From positions 372,001-436,000 of the forward strand of contig NC_063156.1 of assembly GCF_020921035.1 (NCBI RefSeq): DNA of 64,000 nucleotides. The letters run 5' to 3'. The translations under genes were made by a program, and so were the position numbers. Shown piece by piece: positions 12,081-22,436 of the stretch. Numbering within the stretch: position 1 is the first letter of the stretch; each line of letters starts with the position of its first letter. The DNA comes from Rhodamnia argentea. Its lineage: Eukaryota > Streptophyta > Magnoliopsida > Myrtales > Myrtaceae. Below the pieces are notes generated by a model. That model saw only the letters and a program-made list of their open reading frames with translations, made no database searches and was not told the DNA's origin.

Positions 12081-12450
12081 TGTTGGGGCGTGGGACTTAC
12101 GATGTGCGCCCATGCGGGCAATCACCCGCCCACTAGCAATCATCTGTTTTTTCAAACGTGATGAGTCACGTTCCTTTACGGACGTAAAAAGAAACGACTC
12201 CTCTCTCGTTTCTTCTGTTTGCCATTTGTTCAAGAAAACACGACAGAGAAAACGTACGCTCTCTCTCCCAAAATTTACTGTTGATTGACAATCAACATCA
12301 AGGGACTTCCAAGATCGCAAATGGGCTCTTAACCTGTGACAATTAAGGTATGTTCTCGTGATATATCATTCACGATCAATGATTCAAGTGTAACATTGGG
12401 CATGTTTTCGCAATTAGATTTTAGATCTAAATAGGGTTTTGTACCCATCA
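12081..12450. mobile_element. Solo LTR inserted after the segmental duplication
   Basis: A 370-bp sequence starting TGTTGGGGCG and ending CCCATCA. Flanks are AAGGC (12076-12080) and AAGGT (12451-12455), a target-site duplication with one mismatch. Copy 2 has the uninterrupted site AAGGC followed directly by AAATT at 24190-24199, so this LTR arrived after the duplication. It is a solo LTR of unassigned family and relatively young. Confidence 0.8.
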
Positions 12451-12455
12451 AAGGT

Positions 12456-13111
12456 AAATTCCCCCCATGCGAATTGACAACAAGGTTAATACACTGTTCC
12501 AACAATATAACTGTTATACATAGACGAAAACTATACTGTACAAATTTTTGGTAGATTTGTTACGGATAAGAACATTGCTTTCATGTTTAAAACACGCCTC
12601 CTTGATTTGTTTATAGACATATTTTGAGCCCCCAATAAGAATAACTCCAGCTAGATGCGTACATATGGGTCCATGACGGATCTGGTCTACAAGTGAATGA
12701 ATGCGGCCTGCGACTCTTCCACAAGTCCACACTACAGTGTATAATGGGAACCCCGACGTTGACTTTAGCTTTTGACTGACCAAAAACGTAAGTGATTTAG
12801 GATGACATGTTCGGCTGATTTCCACGAAATTAGTGAGAAAATCACAGCAGAAGCATAGAATGGTGGTGATGACTGATGAATGATGATGGTGGTGGTGCTT
12901 GTTGTTGCAACAATTTTGGGATAATTATTTTTTTTATGACATTCATGCAACTTCATTATGTTGGCCTAGGTATCTTCTCTTTTGTCTTTGACAAATACCA
13001 TCGGTTGACTCGGAAAAATTCGCCCGGCGCACAATTTGAGCTCGCCGCCAGGCTAAATCGACGTTGACCAGATTCGTGGAGAAGACAAGACAGCACGACG
13101 AGAAAATATTC
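12456..13111. other. Intergenic, duplicated, upstream of the LTP relict
   Basis: Colinear with about 24195-24850. No gene is visible; it includes a 'gatggtggtggtgcttgttgt' type simple stretch. Confidence 0.45.
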
Positions 13112-13380
13112 TATATAAGCACTCGGCACTGCTTGATCCCGATTGCGGAGTTATTCGCCATCAACCAACTCGATGATTGAATAGAATAATCCGAAAGCTG
13201 GAATATGATGGTGGTGATAGTTGTGCTTTGGTTGGTGATATGGGGTGTTTGGGATGTTGCTACAGTGACTCTGAGCAGTGCAAGGAGGAGAGAAAGGTAT
13301 CAAGGAGGTGTGCCCATGCCGGCCATCACTCCGGTCAGAGTGTGTGTTTGCCCCATCATTCCTCGTTGGAAAATTATCAA
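13112..13380 (+). pseudogene. Broken third LTP gene, copy 1
   Basis: A TATA-like 'tatataag' (13112) precedes ATG at 13205. The first 23 codons give a hydrophobic leader (MMVVIVVLWLVIWGVW), then homology to the LTP genes switches to the frame of 13177 with QCKEERK, identical to the LTP 1 Cys35 block. It switches again to VCVCP, matching the LTP ECVCPY block. At least two frameshifts therefore separate recognisable pieces. Homology then stops where a dispersed repeat begins, removing the last two cysteines. A nonfunctional relict of the same LTP family, older than the segmental duplication because copy 2 has it too (24942). Confidence 0.7.
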
Positions 13381-13830
13381 AAAAAAAATCCTAAATTTAT
13401 TGCATTTATGCCAACTCAATCTTGAATATTTCAATTTGCCCAATTTAATCGTAAATCTTTTGACAATTTATCAATGTAGTTCATTCAGCCAATTTTGATC
13501 GGATATTGAAGAAGAGAACATTAGCCATTTTACATTACATGGCTAACGCTCACATGAAAAATTCTTATATTTTTAATTTCCTATCCTTTCTTTTTTTCTT
13601 TTCTTTTTATTTTTAAGGGCGGAAATCTGCTAGCTACCGAATGAGAGCAACAAGCTCTTGCCAACAGCTAATGAAGTTAGGAGGGCTCGTGACCCTTGCT
13701 CGGATTTGGGTGAGGGCTCGCAACCCCCACTCGGAGTTGGGCGAGGGCTGCGACTCTCTCCGTGGTTGGCGAGGACTTGTGGGTGAGGGCTCGCCGGGCC
13801 TTGATTAGTGGCCAGCGGGAACAATAAAAA
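13381..13830. repeat. Dispersed repeat copy with AT-rich and 'gtgagggctcgc' halves
   Basis: The AT-rich part (13385-13560) shares phrases with 8640-8995 and 55830-56000. It is followed by a GC-rich part (13675-13800) with 'gggtgagggctcgcaaccc' repeated in variants. It interrupts the LTP relict. The duplicate is at 25080-25530. Confidence 0.6.
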
Positions 13831-14295
13831 GGAAACAAAATTATTTTTTCAAAAAATTCAAAACTTTTCCATGTCATCGTCTACTGGTTATATAGAATGG
13901 CCGGCATTCAAGTCATCAATATCCCGTCAAAATTGGCCGGATAGACTACAATGGGAATTGTCAAATACTGATTGGTCTAGCCGTTCAAGTTGTGCTTATA
14001 ATCTGAGATAAATCATCGGCTCTCGGTCACTTTTTTCCTATTATAGATTTGTGGAGGAAGATGGGCCGGCCTTTTTGGCACAACAGAGAAAAATAAAATT
14101 AAAGCAATTTTGCATTTTGCCAAAAAGACCCAGCATTTAAAAAGTTTTTGAAATTCGGCAGCCGAGGAGGGAAAGTCCAGCTCCGGTCTCCAGCAGTTGC
14201 AGTGCAGATGCTCGAAGTCGAAGCCTTCACCTCCGCGCTTAGGCTTGTGCTGCGACTGCGTAAGCGTCTTTTTCGCTCCCGAAAACCTCGAAGAG

Positions 14296-15944
14296 ATGTC
14301 GAGCGAAAATGCCGACGCCTCGTCTCAAGAACAAATCACGGAGACACAAATGGCTCGAATCTCCCAAAAGTTCCGAGCTGCCAAGGCCCTGCTCGCTCGC
14401 AAGCGCCCTTCCCTCTCTCCCTCCTTCCCCGACCCTCTCCGCCGCAGGTACGGTCGATCTCCATATGTCACTCGCTTCGCTCCTCTTGCACCTTCTTCTC
14501 TTGCCGATACTTAGGTTTTATGCAATCGATTCCTTTTGGTGCTCAGTGATTGTATGCATTCGGTCGTGTCGAACTCAGGCTTGAAAATGCGATTACGCGT
14601 TCCCCACTATCGAGCATCCAAAGAGTTCCTCTTTCGGAGATCTCGACGAACACACCATTGTCGAAGGGATTTGAGCCGCTAGATAGCGGTCTAAGTGAGG
14701 TTAAGTCGGTCAACGAGATTCGAGAGGCGAGGATTAGTGGATGGGACGGATGCGAATTGGATTCTTTTAGGACTTCGGTGAAACAAGCTGAATGCTGCAG
14801 CGTTGGGGATTCGTTTTCAAATTGTAGCGTTCTAGACGATGCTTTTTACGATGTCCTCTTGGAAGAGCTTGATGCATTGTCAGAAGGCAAATCTTCGGCA
14901 TGCGGGTCAGGAGGTCACGGTGGCCTCGTTCAAGGGGAATCGTCAGCTCAAGTAAGCTGCCCTGCTGATCTTGACACCGGTGCCGCTTTTGTTGCTGTTG
15001 ACGACAACACTGGGAGTGGTAACCAAGGAAGTCCTAATGATGATGACTTTAGGGTTGTAAAGAGCACGAGCATGCCTGAAGGGTACTCAAAATACTTGGA
15101 TTCTCTAAATGAAAGGCAGCAAGAAGCGGCTTGCACTAATATCTCAGTTCCTTTGATGATTGTTGCTGGTCCAGGCAGTGGAAAGGTCTTCTTCTCTCTT
15201 GTCGTTTTGTTTCTTCCACTCCTCCCAAAAAGGATTTACCATTTCTTCCGCAGCAAAGATGACTCCCTTTCTTTCTTTCTCATTTCAGACTTCAACAATG
15301 GTTGGGCGCATTTTGACATTACTTAATCAGGTACTTCCTACTGCATCATTGGATTGTTCGTCTTTGGCATAAAACAACGAGCTAGCTCTTCTACTTTCTA
15401 TTTGAACTTTTTTTTTGTCCTTTTTATGTTCCAATTAGCAAGTCCTATGTGATTTTTCGCTTCAATTAAAGTTGAAACAGTTCATATCTCCGAGTTCGTG
15501 GAATGTCTCACATCTCAATTAAGTATTCTTTCTTAACCGATACTTTTTCCAGGGTCTTGATCCTTCATACATTCTTGCAATGACTTTCACTACTGCAGCT
15601 GCTTCTGAAATGAGAGACAGAAATGGAGCTATTGCTGGGAAGGAAGCAGCTAAGGACCTTACAATCAGCACATTCCATTCATTTTCTTTGCATATCTGGC
15701 GCAGTCATGCTGAAAAGTACACTTCTTTTATTTTTCCTTTTTCATTCCAAGATCTATACCTTTAAAGAGAACATACTTTTTGCCTCTGGGTTTGTGTATG
15801 AAAGCAGTATATTGGTTGCATGTTCTGTAGTCCCAATGTTGGTTTTTAAATCTCCTCCCAGCATTCACCAGAGCTTCCCATATTTCACAAATATATGATT
15901 CACTTCCAATTTTCATCTTTCCTTCAGGATCGTCTTTGTTCCAA
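14296..15944 (+). pseudogene. Truncated SRS2-like helicase gene, exons 1-4 only
   Basis: Exons 14296-14447, 14579-15185, 15289-15330 and 15553-15716 match exons 1-4 of the full gene at 26001, with the same splice sites and lengths. All four remain open. They encode about 321 residues, including the Q motif (LNERQQ) and Walker A (GPGSGKT), but the block ends at 15944 in intron 4. Motifs II-VI are therefore absent and no unwinding activity is possible. Reading through intron 4 reaches a stop at 15763-15765, for a 337-residue product. In exon 2 I count nine amino-acid differences from the full copy against roughly six silent ones, consistent with relaxed constraint on one or both copies. Whether it is transcribed is unknown; the upstream region is duplicated too. 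Confidence 0.85.
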
Positions 15945-16402
15945 ATCAATACTCCTTTAAATGATCTAGGTTAGATACGAAATAAAATTGAGTTATTTTG
16001 GAGTCCAACTTGTCTAATGTTGGATTATGTAACTTTAGCTTGCTGGAACATCTCAAACCTTAATATGGTTTAAACTATATTAACATCCAGTCTATGACTC
16101 AAAAGAAGTCAGTGGAACAGTTTTGGTAGTAACGCGATTTACAATATAAAGGGCTACTTTCAAAGTTTTTTTTTTTTGGTAAGGAGGGCTACTTTCAAAG
16201 TTTCACCCCACAGAAAATCATATAAGTTGGTTTTATAAATCATAATCTTCTTCATATCCATAAAGGTGCAATTGCGCCTTTCGGCCGCACCTTTTTAATT
16301 CAAGACTCCCACGAATAGCAAACCGAGTTACTATCCCAGAATTTTCTTAAGTATTTGGTAAATGACTCTTTAAGTTATCCAGCATCACCATACCTGCCAA
16401 AA
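15945..16402. other. Junction-side sequence with a tiny retroposon tail
   Basis: Unassigned AT-rich sequence beyond the duplication breakpoint. At 16151-16200 the 15-bp word 'gggctactttcaaag' occurs twice around 'T(12)ggtaagga', the form of an extremely 5'-truncated non-LTR retroposon with its target-site duplication. A phrase 'caattgcgcctttcggccg' near 16270 is unexplained. Confidence 0.5.
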
Positions 16403-16898
16403 TGTGACATCCCGCTATGGTGGTGCACATCTCTTTGTCCCACATCACTTATGGAGGGAGTCATAGGCTAGTTTATAAGGGGTTTAGGGCTCTTTAACTT
16501 GTATGAGGCCTTTTCTGGGCTAGGTGCCCAGAGAAACAAAACCGTGCGGGTTGCAAAGCCCAAAGCGGACAATATCGTGCAAGTGGGATCCCCGGGCCTT
16601 ACAGTTGGTATCAAAGCCAACTCCCGATAGCGTGTGGGACGCAATGGGCACTCGCTAGTGCCACCGAGGGCACAACGAGAACACTATGCCGCTGAAGGGG
16701 GAGAGTATTTGACATCCCGCTAAGGGGGTGCACATCTCTTTGTCCCACATCGCTTAAGGAGGGAGTCATGGGCTAGGTTGGGGGCTCTTTAACTTGCATA
16801 AGGCCTTTTCTGGGTTAGGTGCCCAAAGAAACAAAATCATGCGAGTTGCAAAGCCCAAAGCGGACAATAGTGTGCAAGTGGAACCCTCGGACGTTACA
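16403..16898 (+). mobile_element. TRIM element (miniature LTR retroelement)
   Basis: Two similar terminal repeats (16403-16603 and 16708-16898, both with 'gacatcccgct' and 'tttgtcccacatc') bracket about 100 bp. Immediately after the first repeat is 'ttggtatcaaagcc', a primer-binding site of the tRNA-Met type. A purine-rich 'gaagggggagagta' precedes the second. The element carries no coding region, as expected of TRIMs. Flanks share an AAAA run, so a short target duplication is possible. It looks whole in structure, with modest divergence between the repeats. Confidence 0.85.
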
Positions 16899-19800
16899 AA
16901 AATACTCACTATCTCGGTCAAAACCGATGACCTGTATGTTTTTTTTTTTTTTGAAATGTTTCTTGACTATAGTTGGAAATATCTTGAACTTGTCACGAAA
17001 CCTAAACTTTTCTTTAATCAAGTACAGAAAACCATATAGAGAAAAATCATCATTTAAACGTGATGAAATATATTCCAAAAAAAAATGTGATGAAATAAAA
17101 ATTTCCACACAATATTGCCGTATATGATCCACTTATATCAGTGTGAGTGACCTTCAATAGGTCATAACTGTAGACTGCAATTTGATTCTTTATTTTAGTC
17201 ATCTTACATATACTGCAATCTACTCTTGTGTCTAGGTCATTTTTAAGAGTGGGCAGAATATTTGTCTTTATCAGTCTTTTCACTATTTTCTTAGATATGT
17301 GACCAAGACATTTATACCATAACGAGTAAGACTTTTGCTTAGGTAAGATCTTTTGAAACCAATCTTTCAGCCGTATAAGCGACGTATATGTTATTGGGAA
17401 TTAAACACAATATGTACCATCCATTGGGCATATAGCAGCACCCAACCTTATCTAAGTCAAAGAACATAGAACTACTAGTGTCCTTTATTTCAGCAGAATA
17501 GCTACACAAGTCCAGACTTTATACGGAAACAAAGTCCAGTCTTAAAGAAAAGTGCATAAAAATGTATTTCTTAATGTCAAGTTAAAACCATAATCCAAAA
17601 TGACATTCCCATAAACTCAACATCGAATTTAGTTGTTTCTACAATGAGCTTGATTCAACTTGATTTGGTATCTTTCGGTTTATGGTAAACGCAACATGAT
17701 TTGTTGCGCCGATATTTAGCCACCACGAACAAGATGGGGCTTTTGATATATTAGATTCATAAAGAAATACTAAAGAATCATAATCTTTATGCTCACATTT
17801 AAACAATCAAATTTTATTTTTATTGCAGTATTTCTTTATGTGACCGTTCTTCCTATAAAAGAAGTAACGATCATCATCCCTCTTAAAAAAAAATTTTCAT
17901 GGACCCAAATCGTCAAAATAACCGGCGGTTTATGAGTTCCTTTTTGAATATGATTTCTAAACCTCTTAATATACAAATCTACCATTTTTAAGACGTAATC
18001 TTTAATCTTACCGGAACCATCACACCCGATGTTGAAGAATCATTGCATATGTGTACCGCTCTTAATGTTAGGCAAGACATGGTTCCAGGCCTCCAAGGCT
18101 TTCATCATCTATTTAACAGTACAATCAACTGGCAAAAACACTTTTCAAATGTTCCTTAATGGATTTCTTTATAGCAAAAAATAAGCAGATTCTATTGCTC
18201 TTATCCCTAGCAACATATAGTGCTTTTCAGGATTCCTCACTAATGAGAGTGAGATATGCATATTTATATTTAATAAGAGCAACATCTTTAATATTCGCCA
18301 GTCCATTGTAAACAAAAAATCCCCATTCAGTTCTTAACATTTGAACTAATATGAACCTCAATTTTAACAGAGTTGTCGTTCCCTTAAACGGTGACTGAAA
18401 AAATAATCAATGTTATAATTAGAATAATGTGAAAATTTACCTTCATAGTTACATTCATCATCATACAATCATATTTGGGTAAAAAACATGATATACGGTT
18501 GCACGCTTTCTACATTACAGCAGAAGTGAGAATTTTCTTTAATCTTCATTAATCACCACCTTTTAGGTGTATGAAAACACTTGGACTAGTCAATTCTCAA
18601 TCATGTACTGTACATGTAACCCTTCATACAACAATACCACCTTTGAGAGTATAACTACGCATTAAAACAGGAGACATCCCAAAAATTTATAAACCGTTAT
18701 TTATTAAACCCAATCAAATGTGCCACTTTGGCGGTCACAACCCAATTGATTTTTTTTAATTTGGGATATAAACTTTATATTTCATATTTATTGTATGCAT
18801 GTAATTTTAGAAATTAGGGGTAATTATCCACAAAATCACATGCCGTGCTAATTCACATTGATACACCCAATAATACATGTTAAACCACATACATGTAATA
18901 AATAAATTACACTCCACATATTTGTATATGGTACTTACATGTGAGCTTGCACCTTTATTTTACGAAACTATATAGAAATACATAGAAATACACCAAAAAA
19001 TACCCCAAACAATACACATATTTGGAGTTTCATAGATATTTTTCATTTCATAAAAAGCACAAAGCATGTAAAATAAATATACCACCTGATAAAAACATAA
19101 GCATACGAGCATGCCAATACCTAAAATACCTCGAACGGATCACAAATGCGCCCTCACGCTTGCCTTTCTCTCTCTGCTCGTGGTCCCCACGAACCGACAC
19201 GTGATGTGCGCTTGTTCGGTCTCGGTCAGATGCGAAAATATGTCCAACTGTTTCCCTTGATCGAACCAGCGGACTAGGTCGTGCTAACCGATCTGACCGG
19301 TCAACGATCGGTTCGACCGGGAAGCCCGGGTCAACCGTTAACCGCTTCGGGTCGGGGTCACAGGCCGAGACGAGTCACTTGGATGGGTCGAGTCACCCGG
19401 GCTTGAGTGATGTCAGGTGGCTTTAGCTTGCATGTGCCGTGCACGTGCGGGCCCAGATCTAGCATGCGCGGGACTGTTTGGTGCGTGCTCCATATAATCC
19501 GAACATGTATATATATACATAGCCTTTTTTTTTTATTTAGCGAAACAGTAACAGTACTGATTTTCTTTGAAGGGAATTCAACGATGAGTCGGAGGAAGTT
19601 TGATTTGTACATGCTTGACCCCACAAAAGAAGAACACGCCAACTTAGGCGAATGTGTAGGCACAAAACGCCAAAAAAAGAAGGAAAAAACCCTTTCATGC
19701 ATTTGGATTCTTGATGGACCAGTTTTTGCCCCCTTCTTTTATTATTATTTTTTTGTTTATTTTCCTTCTTTTTGTAGTTCTATTGTTGTAACAAGAAAAG

Positions 19801-20129
19801 ATTTTGACTTCAAACAAATATCCACAGCGTCAAATCCTTCATCGACAGAGCGCGTCAAAATCTATTTAAGGAAAAATTCCAATTAATGGCCTCAAGTGCT
19901 TTGATTTTCTCAAATAAAAGTTTCAAGTAGATTTTGTTTCAAATAAGAACATGAAGTGCTCTCTTTATTTCAAATAAGGGTCTGGCCGAAGAGTATTTCT
20001 ATCTTTCATTCTTTTTTTGCAATTTTCTCTTTTTTTACTACTTTCCCTTTCTTTCCATTTTTTCCTTTCCTTTATTCTTTTTCTTTTCCCCCTCCCCTAC
20101 CAAGCCGCCAAGTAGTATGCCGAATCACC

Positions 20130-20640
20130 CGAGACAGCAGAGGCAACTTCAGAGACTCCCAAGAAGTGCCACTACCGTCGTCGGCACCATCACGAACTTC
20201 CATGCAGCCCAAAATGGATGCAGCCTCTCATTGGGTGCCTCCACCTCCCCTGCCGCCGGAGGTGATGGCTGCTTCCGTCTCGGCATCAGTCCTCGAAGTC
20301 AAATTCGCGGGGTTCAATGGTCCACATCCTCCGATGCCGCTGATGACCAGGACATACACAATGGACTCGTTGGACAACGTCGTCACAGAGCGGTCGTCGT
20401 TCGATCTGGTGGAGAAGATGCACTGCCTCTTCGTCAGGGTGGTCAAAGCCCGGCACTTGCCGACCAACGGAAGTCCCGTCGTGAAGATCGTCCTCTCCGA
20501 CACTCACATCAAGTCCAAGCCCGCGCGCAAGAGCGCATTCACCGCTTTCTTCAGGTGGGACTAGACGTTCGCTTTCGGCCGCGATGCGCCGGAGTCCTCC
20601 TCCATCTTAGAAGTCTCTGTGTAGGACCCGCCGCATGCAC
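20130..20640 (+). pseudogene. Captured MCTP15/16-like fragment: linker end plus second C2 domain start
   Basis: Plus-strand translation reads PPPPLPPE, then ERSSFDLVEKMHCLFVRVVK, ARHLPTNGSPVVKIVLS, SKPARKSAF, FRWD, stop, TFAFGRDAPESSSILEVSV. This follows the C2B domain of plant multiple C2 and transmembrane proteins (MCTP16/QUIRKY type, plasmodesmal ER tethers) in order. In-frame stops fall at 20562-20564 and 20622-20624, the second at the position of a conserved Trp. Only a small part of a roughly 1000-residue protein is present, so it is a transduplicated pseudogene inside the Pack-MULE. Confidence 0.8.
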
Positions 20641-21063
20641 AATGAGAGGCTGCATCCATTTTGGGCCTCATGGAAGTTCGTGATGGTGCCGGCAACGGTG
20701 GCGGCACTTCTTGGGAGTCCTCTGAAGTTGCCTCTGCTGTCTTGGGCGATTTAGTTTCTACAGTAATATCGACGTTTGGAGGAGCATTTTCAGTCGATGG
20801 TGGCACCGGCGGCGGCACATCTTCGTTAGGTGGCTCTTCTTCAGGCTTTTCGCCATCAGCCGGTGGTGTGGCTTGGGATGTGGAACCGGCGGCTGCCGCA
20901 CCATCCGGCGGAGCCAGCAACTGCTCGACAGACTCGGACGGATGGAGAGCGGACAACGTGGGGGGACAGCCTGGACCTGAAGAGGAGGTGCTCATTGTTC
21001 CAGAGAAGACGGTGAGTGCCTTCTTTTTGGGAGGATTGAGCTGTGCCATTCTTTTTTGGAGGA
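20640..21063 (-). pseudogene. Captured MCTP-like proline/glutamate-rich linker, opposite strand
   Basis: The minus strand encodes SGTMSTSSSGPGCPP, KPEEEPPNEDVPPPVPPS and SEDSQEVPPPLPAPSRTS, ending in MRPKMDAASH. That last part also ends the plus-strand linker (MQPKMDAASH near 20211-20240). The two arms thus carry overlapping pieces of one linker in inverted orientation. Low complexity makes the parent assignment depend on the adjoining C2 fragment. Open on this strand, but with no gene structure of its own. Confidence 0.6.
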
Positions 21064-21509
21064 TTGAGCTGCGCAGGTCAGATGTCAATGGTGGACCGTG
21101 GCTGGGGGAAGGGAGGGGAGGGTGAAAAGGAACAGAAAAAAGGAAAGGATAAAATGAAAAGAAAAGGAAAGCAGAAAAAAAATTGCAAAAAAAAGTAAAA
21201 GACAAAAATACCCTTCGGCCAGACCCTTATTTGAAATGAAGAGGGCACTTTAAGCCCTTATTTGAAACAAAGTCCACTTAAAGCTCTTATTTGAAAAAAT
21301 CGGAACAGTTGAGGCCCTTAATTGGAATTTTCCCTCTGTTCAATCATTGAATCGTTGTCAAATTTTTCGCGCAAGAGGGGTGGTTAATTAATACCCCAAA
21401 ACTCCTGAATCAAAGCATCAATGATATATTTTACCGAATAAAATTCTGAAAAAAAAAAATACCCAAAACGTGAATTCGTGACCTAAATCATATCGGCTCT
21501 GATACCACA

Positions 21510-21946
21510 TGTAAGCTGCGATCACAAACTTTAGCAGTGCCACAAGATCACCATGATTAGATACATGAATTATCGTAACGAAGTAGAGAAATTTTACCCA
21601 CCTTATTTCGAATCTATCATTTTTTATGCGGAATTGCGACGATCCAATGCTCAAGAGCTTCTTCTCTATGAACCCCTTTTATGCATTGGCTTCAATGAGA
21701 CGTCCTTTCACGTATCGCTTCCGACCATTCTTTATGTGAGGTTATGTGGACATTAGGATTTAGAGGAAGAACTTGAGCTCTATTTATAGAGATGGAAACC
21801 TATCCCCTCATTATGAGGCTTATCTCAGCTCACACTATCCAACTCCATATTAGACTAAATAGGAAACTTTATATTTTTTCTTTATTAGACCAATTAATAT
21901 TTACAATAATAATTTAATAAAGCCTATATAATAATATATTCTAACA
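21510..21946 (-). mobile_element. Copia LTR, sister of the solo LTR at 9865
   Basis: 437 bp, TGTAAGC to CTAACA. The right flank CCACA matches the target duplication seen in copy 1; on the left it adjoins a primer-binding site. It is therefore the 5' LTR of the minus-strand fossil listed at 17040-21946. Confidence 0.8.
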
Positions 21947-22436
21947 CCACACACCATTACTGCGTATTTTGCATAAAACACTCACCGATGGAAAATCATG
22001 CGATTAGAAATAACCGACGCTACTATTAGATTGTTAGACAAGCAGCTTTCTAGATTTTTCTTTGATTTGCGTAATATTAGTCAGTCCCTCAAATGCTTGG
22101 ACGGAAATGCTGATTTGATAGTCAAATGGCCGTTAAATGCGCAACCAAATGGTTCCATTACCTCTCAAGTAAGAATTCATCGTATCACTTTCGGAGAAGA
22201 ATTCTGCAATAGTAGGTCTTTTGCGGGTCAACTACGCAGTCAACCTATCTTCATCAGTTTTGTGGGAAAGTAGTCAGAAGGTAACTTATGCAATCGCAAT
22301 CGCAATCGCTGGGGCAGCACTACTTCAACTTTCAAATTCAACATGAATCGCGAAAGCCCACAATAGCTGAAGGCCAAACTAGAAAGAGAGCAGTCATATG
22401 TGATTTCCAAAGTCACCGCATTCCAGTAGCTAACCT

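Larger units (their letters stand above)
9865..15944. repeat. Segmental duplication, copy 1
   Basis: This block is colinear with 21510-27678. In order it holds a Copia LTR, noncoding flank, an LTP gene, an LTP relict, dispersed repeat, and helicase exons 1-4. Similarity ends abruptly at 15944 (copy 2: 27678), inside helicase intron 4. Differences between copies include a solo LTR present only here (12081-12450) and a segment of about 430 bp present only in copy 2 (22437-22872). Confidence 0.95.
19870..21334. mobile_element. Pack-MULE carrying inverted fragments of an MCTP gene
   Basis: Left and right ends (about 19870-20100 and 21115-21334) are long inverted repeats: the left begins 'ggaaaaattccaattaatgg', and the right, read on the minus strand, begins 'gggaaaattccaattaaggg'. 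Flanking 9-mers TCTATTTAA (19861-19869) and TCTGTTCAA (21335-21343) agree at 7 of 9 positions, fitting the 9-bp target duplication of Mutator-like elements. No transposase is present. The interior holds C2-domain coding sequence on plus and the proline-rich linker of the same gene type on minus, with a shared piece repeated in both arms. So it is a non-autonomous element that captured host sequence. Confidence 0.85.
17040..21946 (-). mobile_element. Truncated Copia (Ty1) fossil with nested Pack-MULE
   Basis: On the minus strand, from right to left: a 437-bp 5' LTR (21510-21946), a tRNA-Met-type primer-binding site (complement 'gctctgatacca', 21496-21507), a leader interrupted by the Pack-MULE, then gag-like sequence around 18000-18170, a zinc-knuckle-like stretch at about 17830-17870 and a protease-like stretch near 17720. 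The rest of pol and the 3' LTR are absent. It is heavily broken, with many disruptions. The solo LTR at 9865 is the sister of its 5' LTR. It predates the segmental duplication. The left limit is approximate. Confidence 0.65.

Noticed and set aside
16403-16760. Possible snRNA promoter ('gtcccacatcg' like the plant upstream sequence element)
   Set aside because: It lies inside both TRIM terminal repeats, and no properly spaced TATA and snRNA sequence follows.
19407-19886. 159-codon plus frame left of the Pack-MULE
   Set aside because: Low-complexity Phe/Lys-rich translation of AT-rich retroelement leader; no domain.
21505-21951. Reading the LTR in copy 2 as a second solo LTR because CCACA also precedes it
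   Set aside because: The left CCACA overlaps a 12-base primer-binding-site complement (gctctgatacca), so internal element sequence adjoins; the match to the target repeat is best taken as coincidence.
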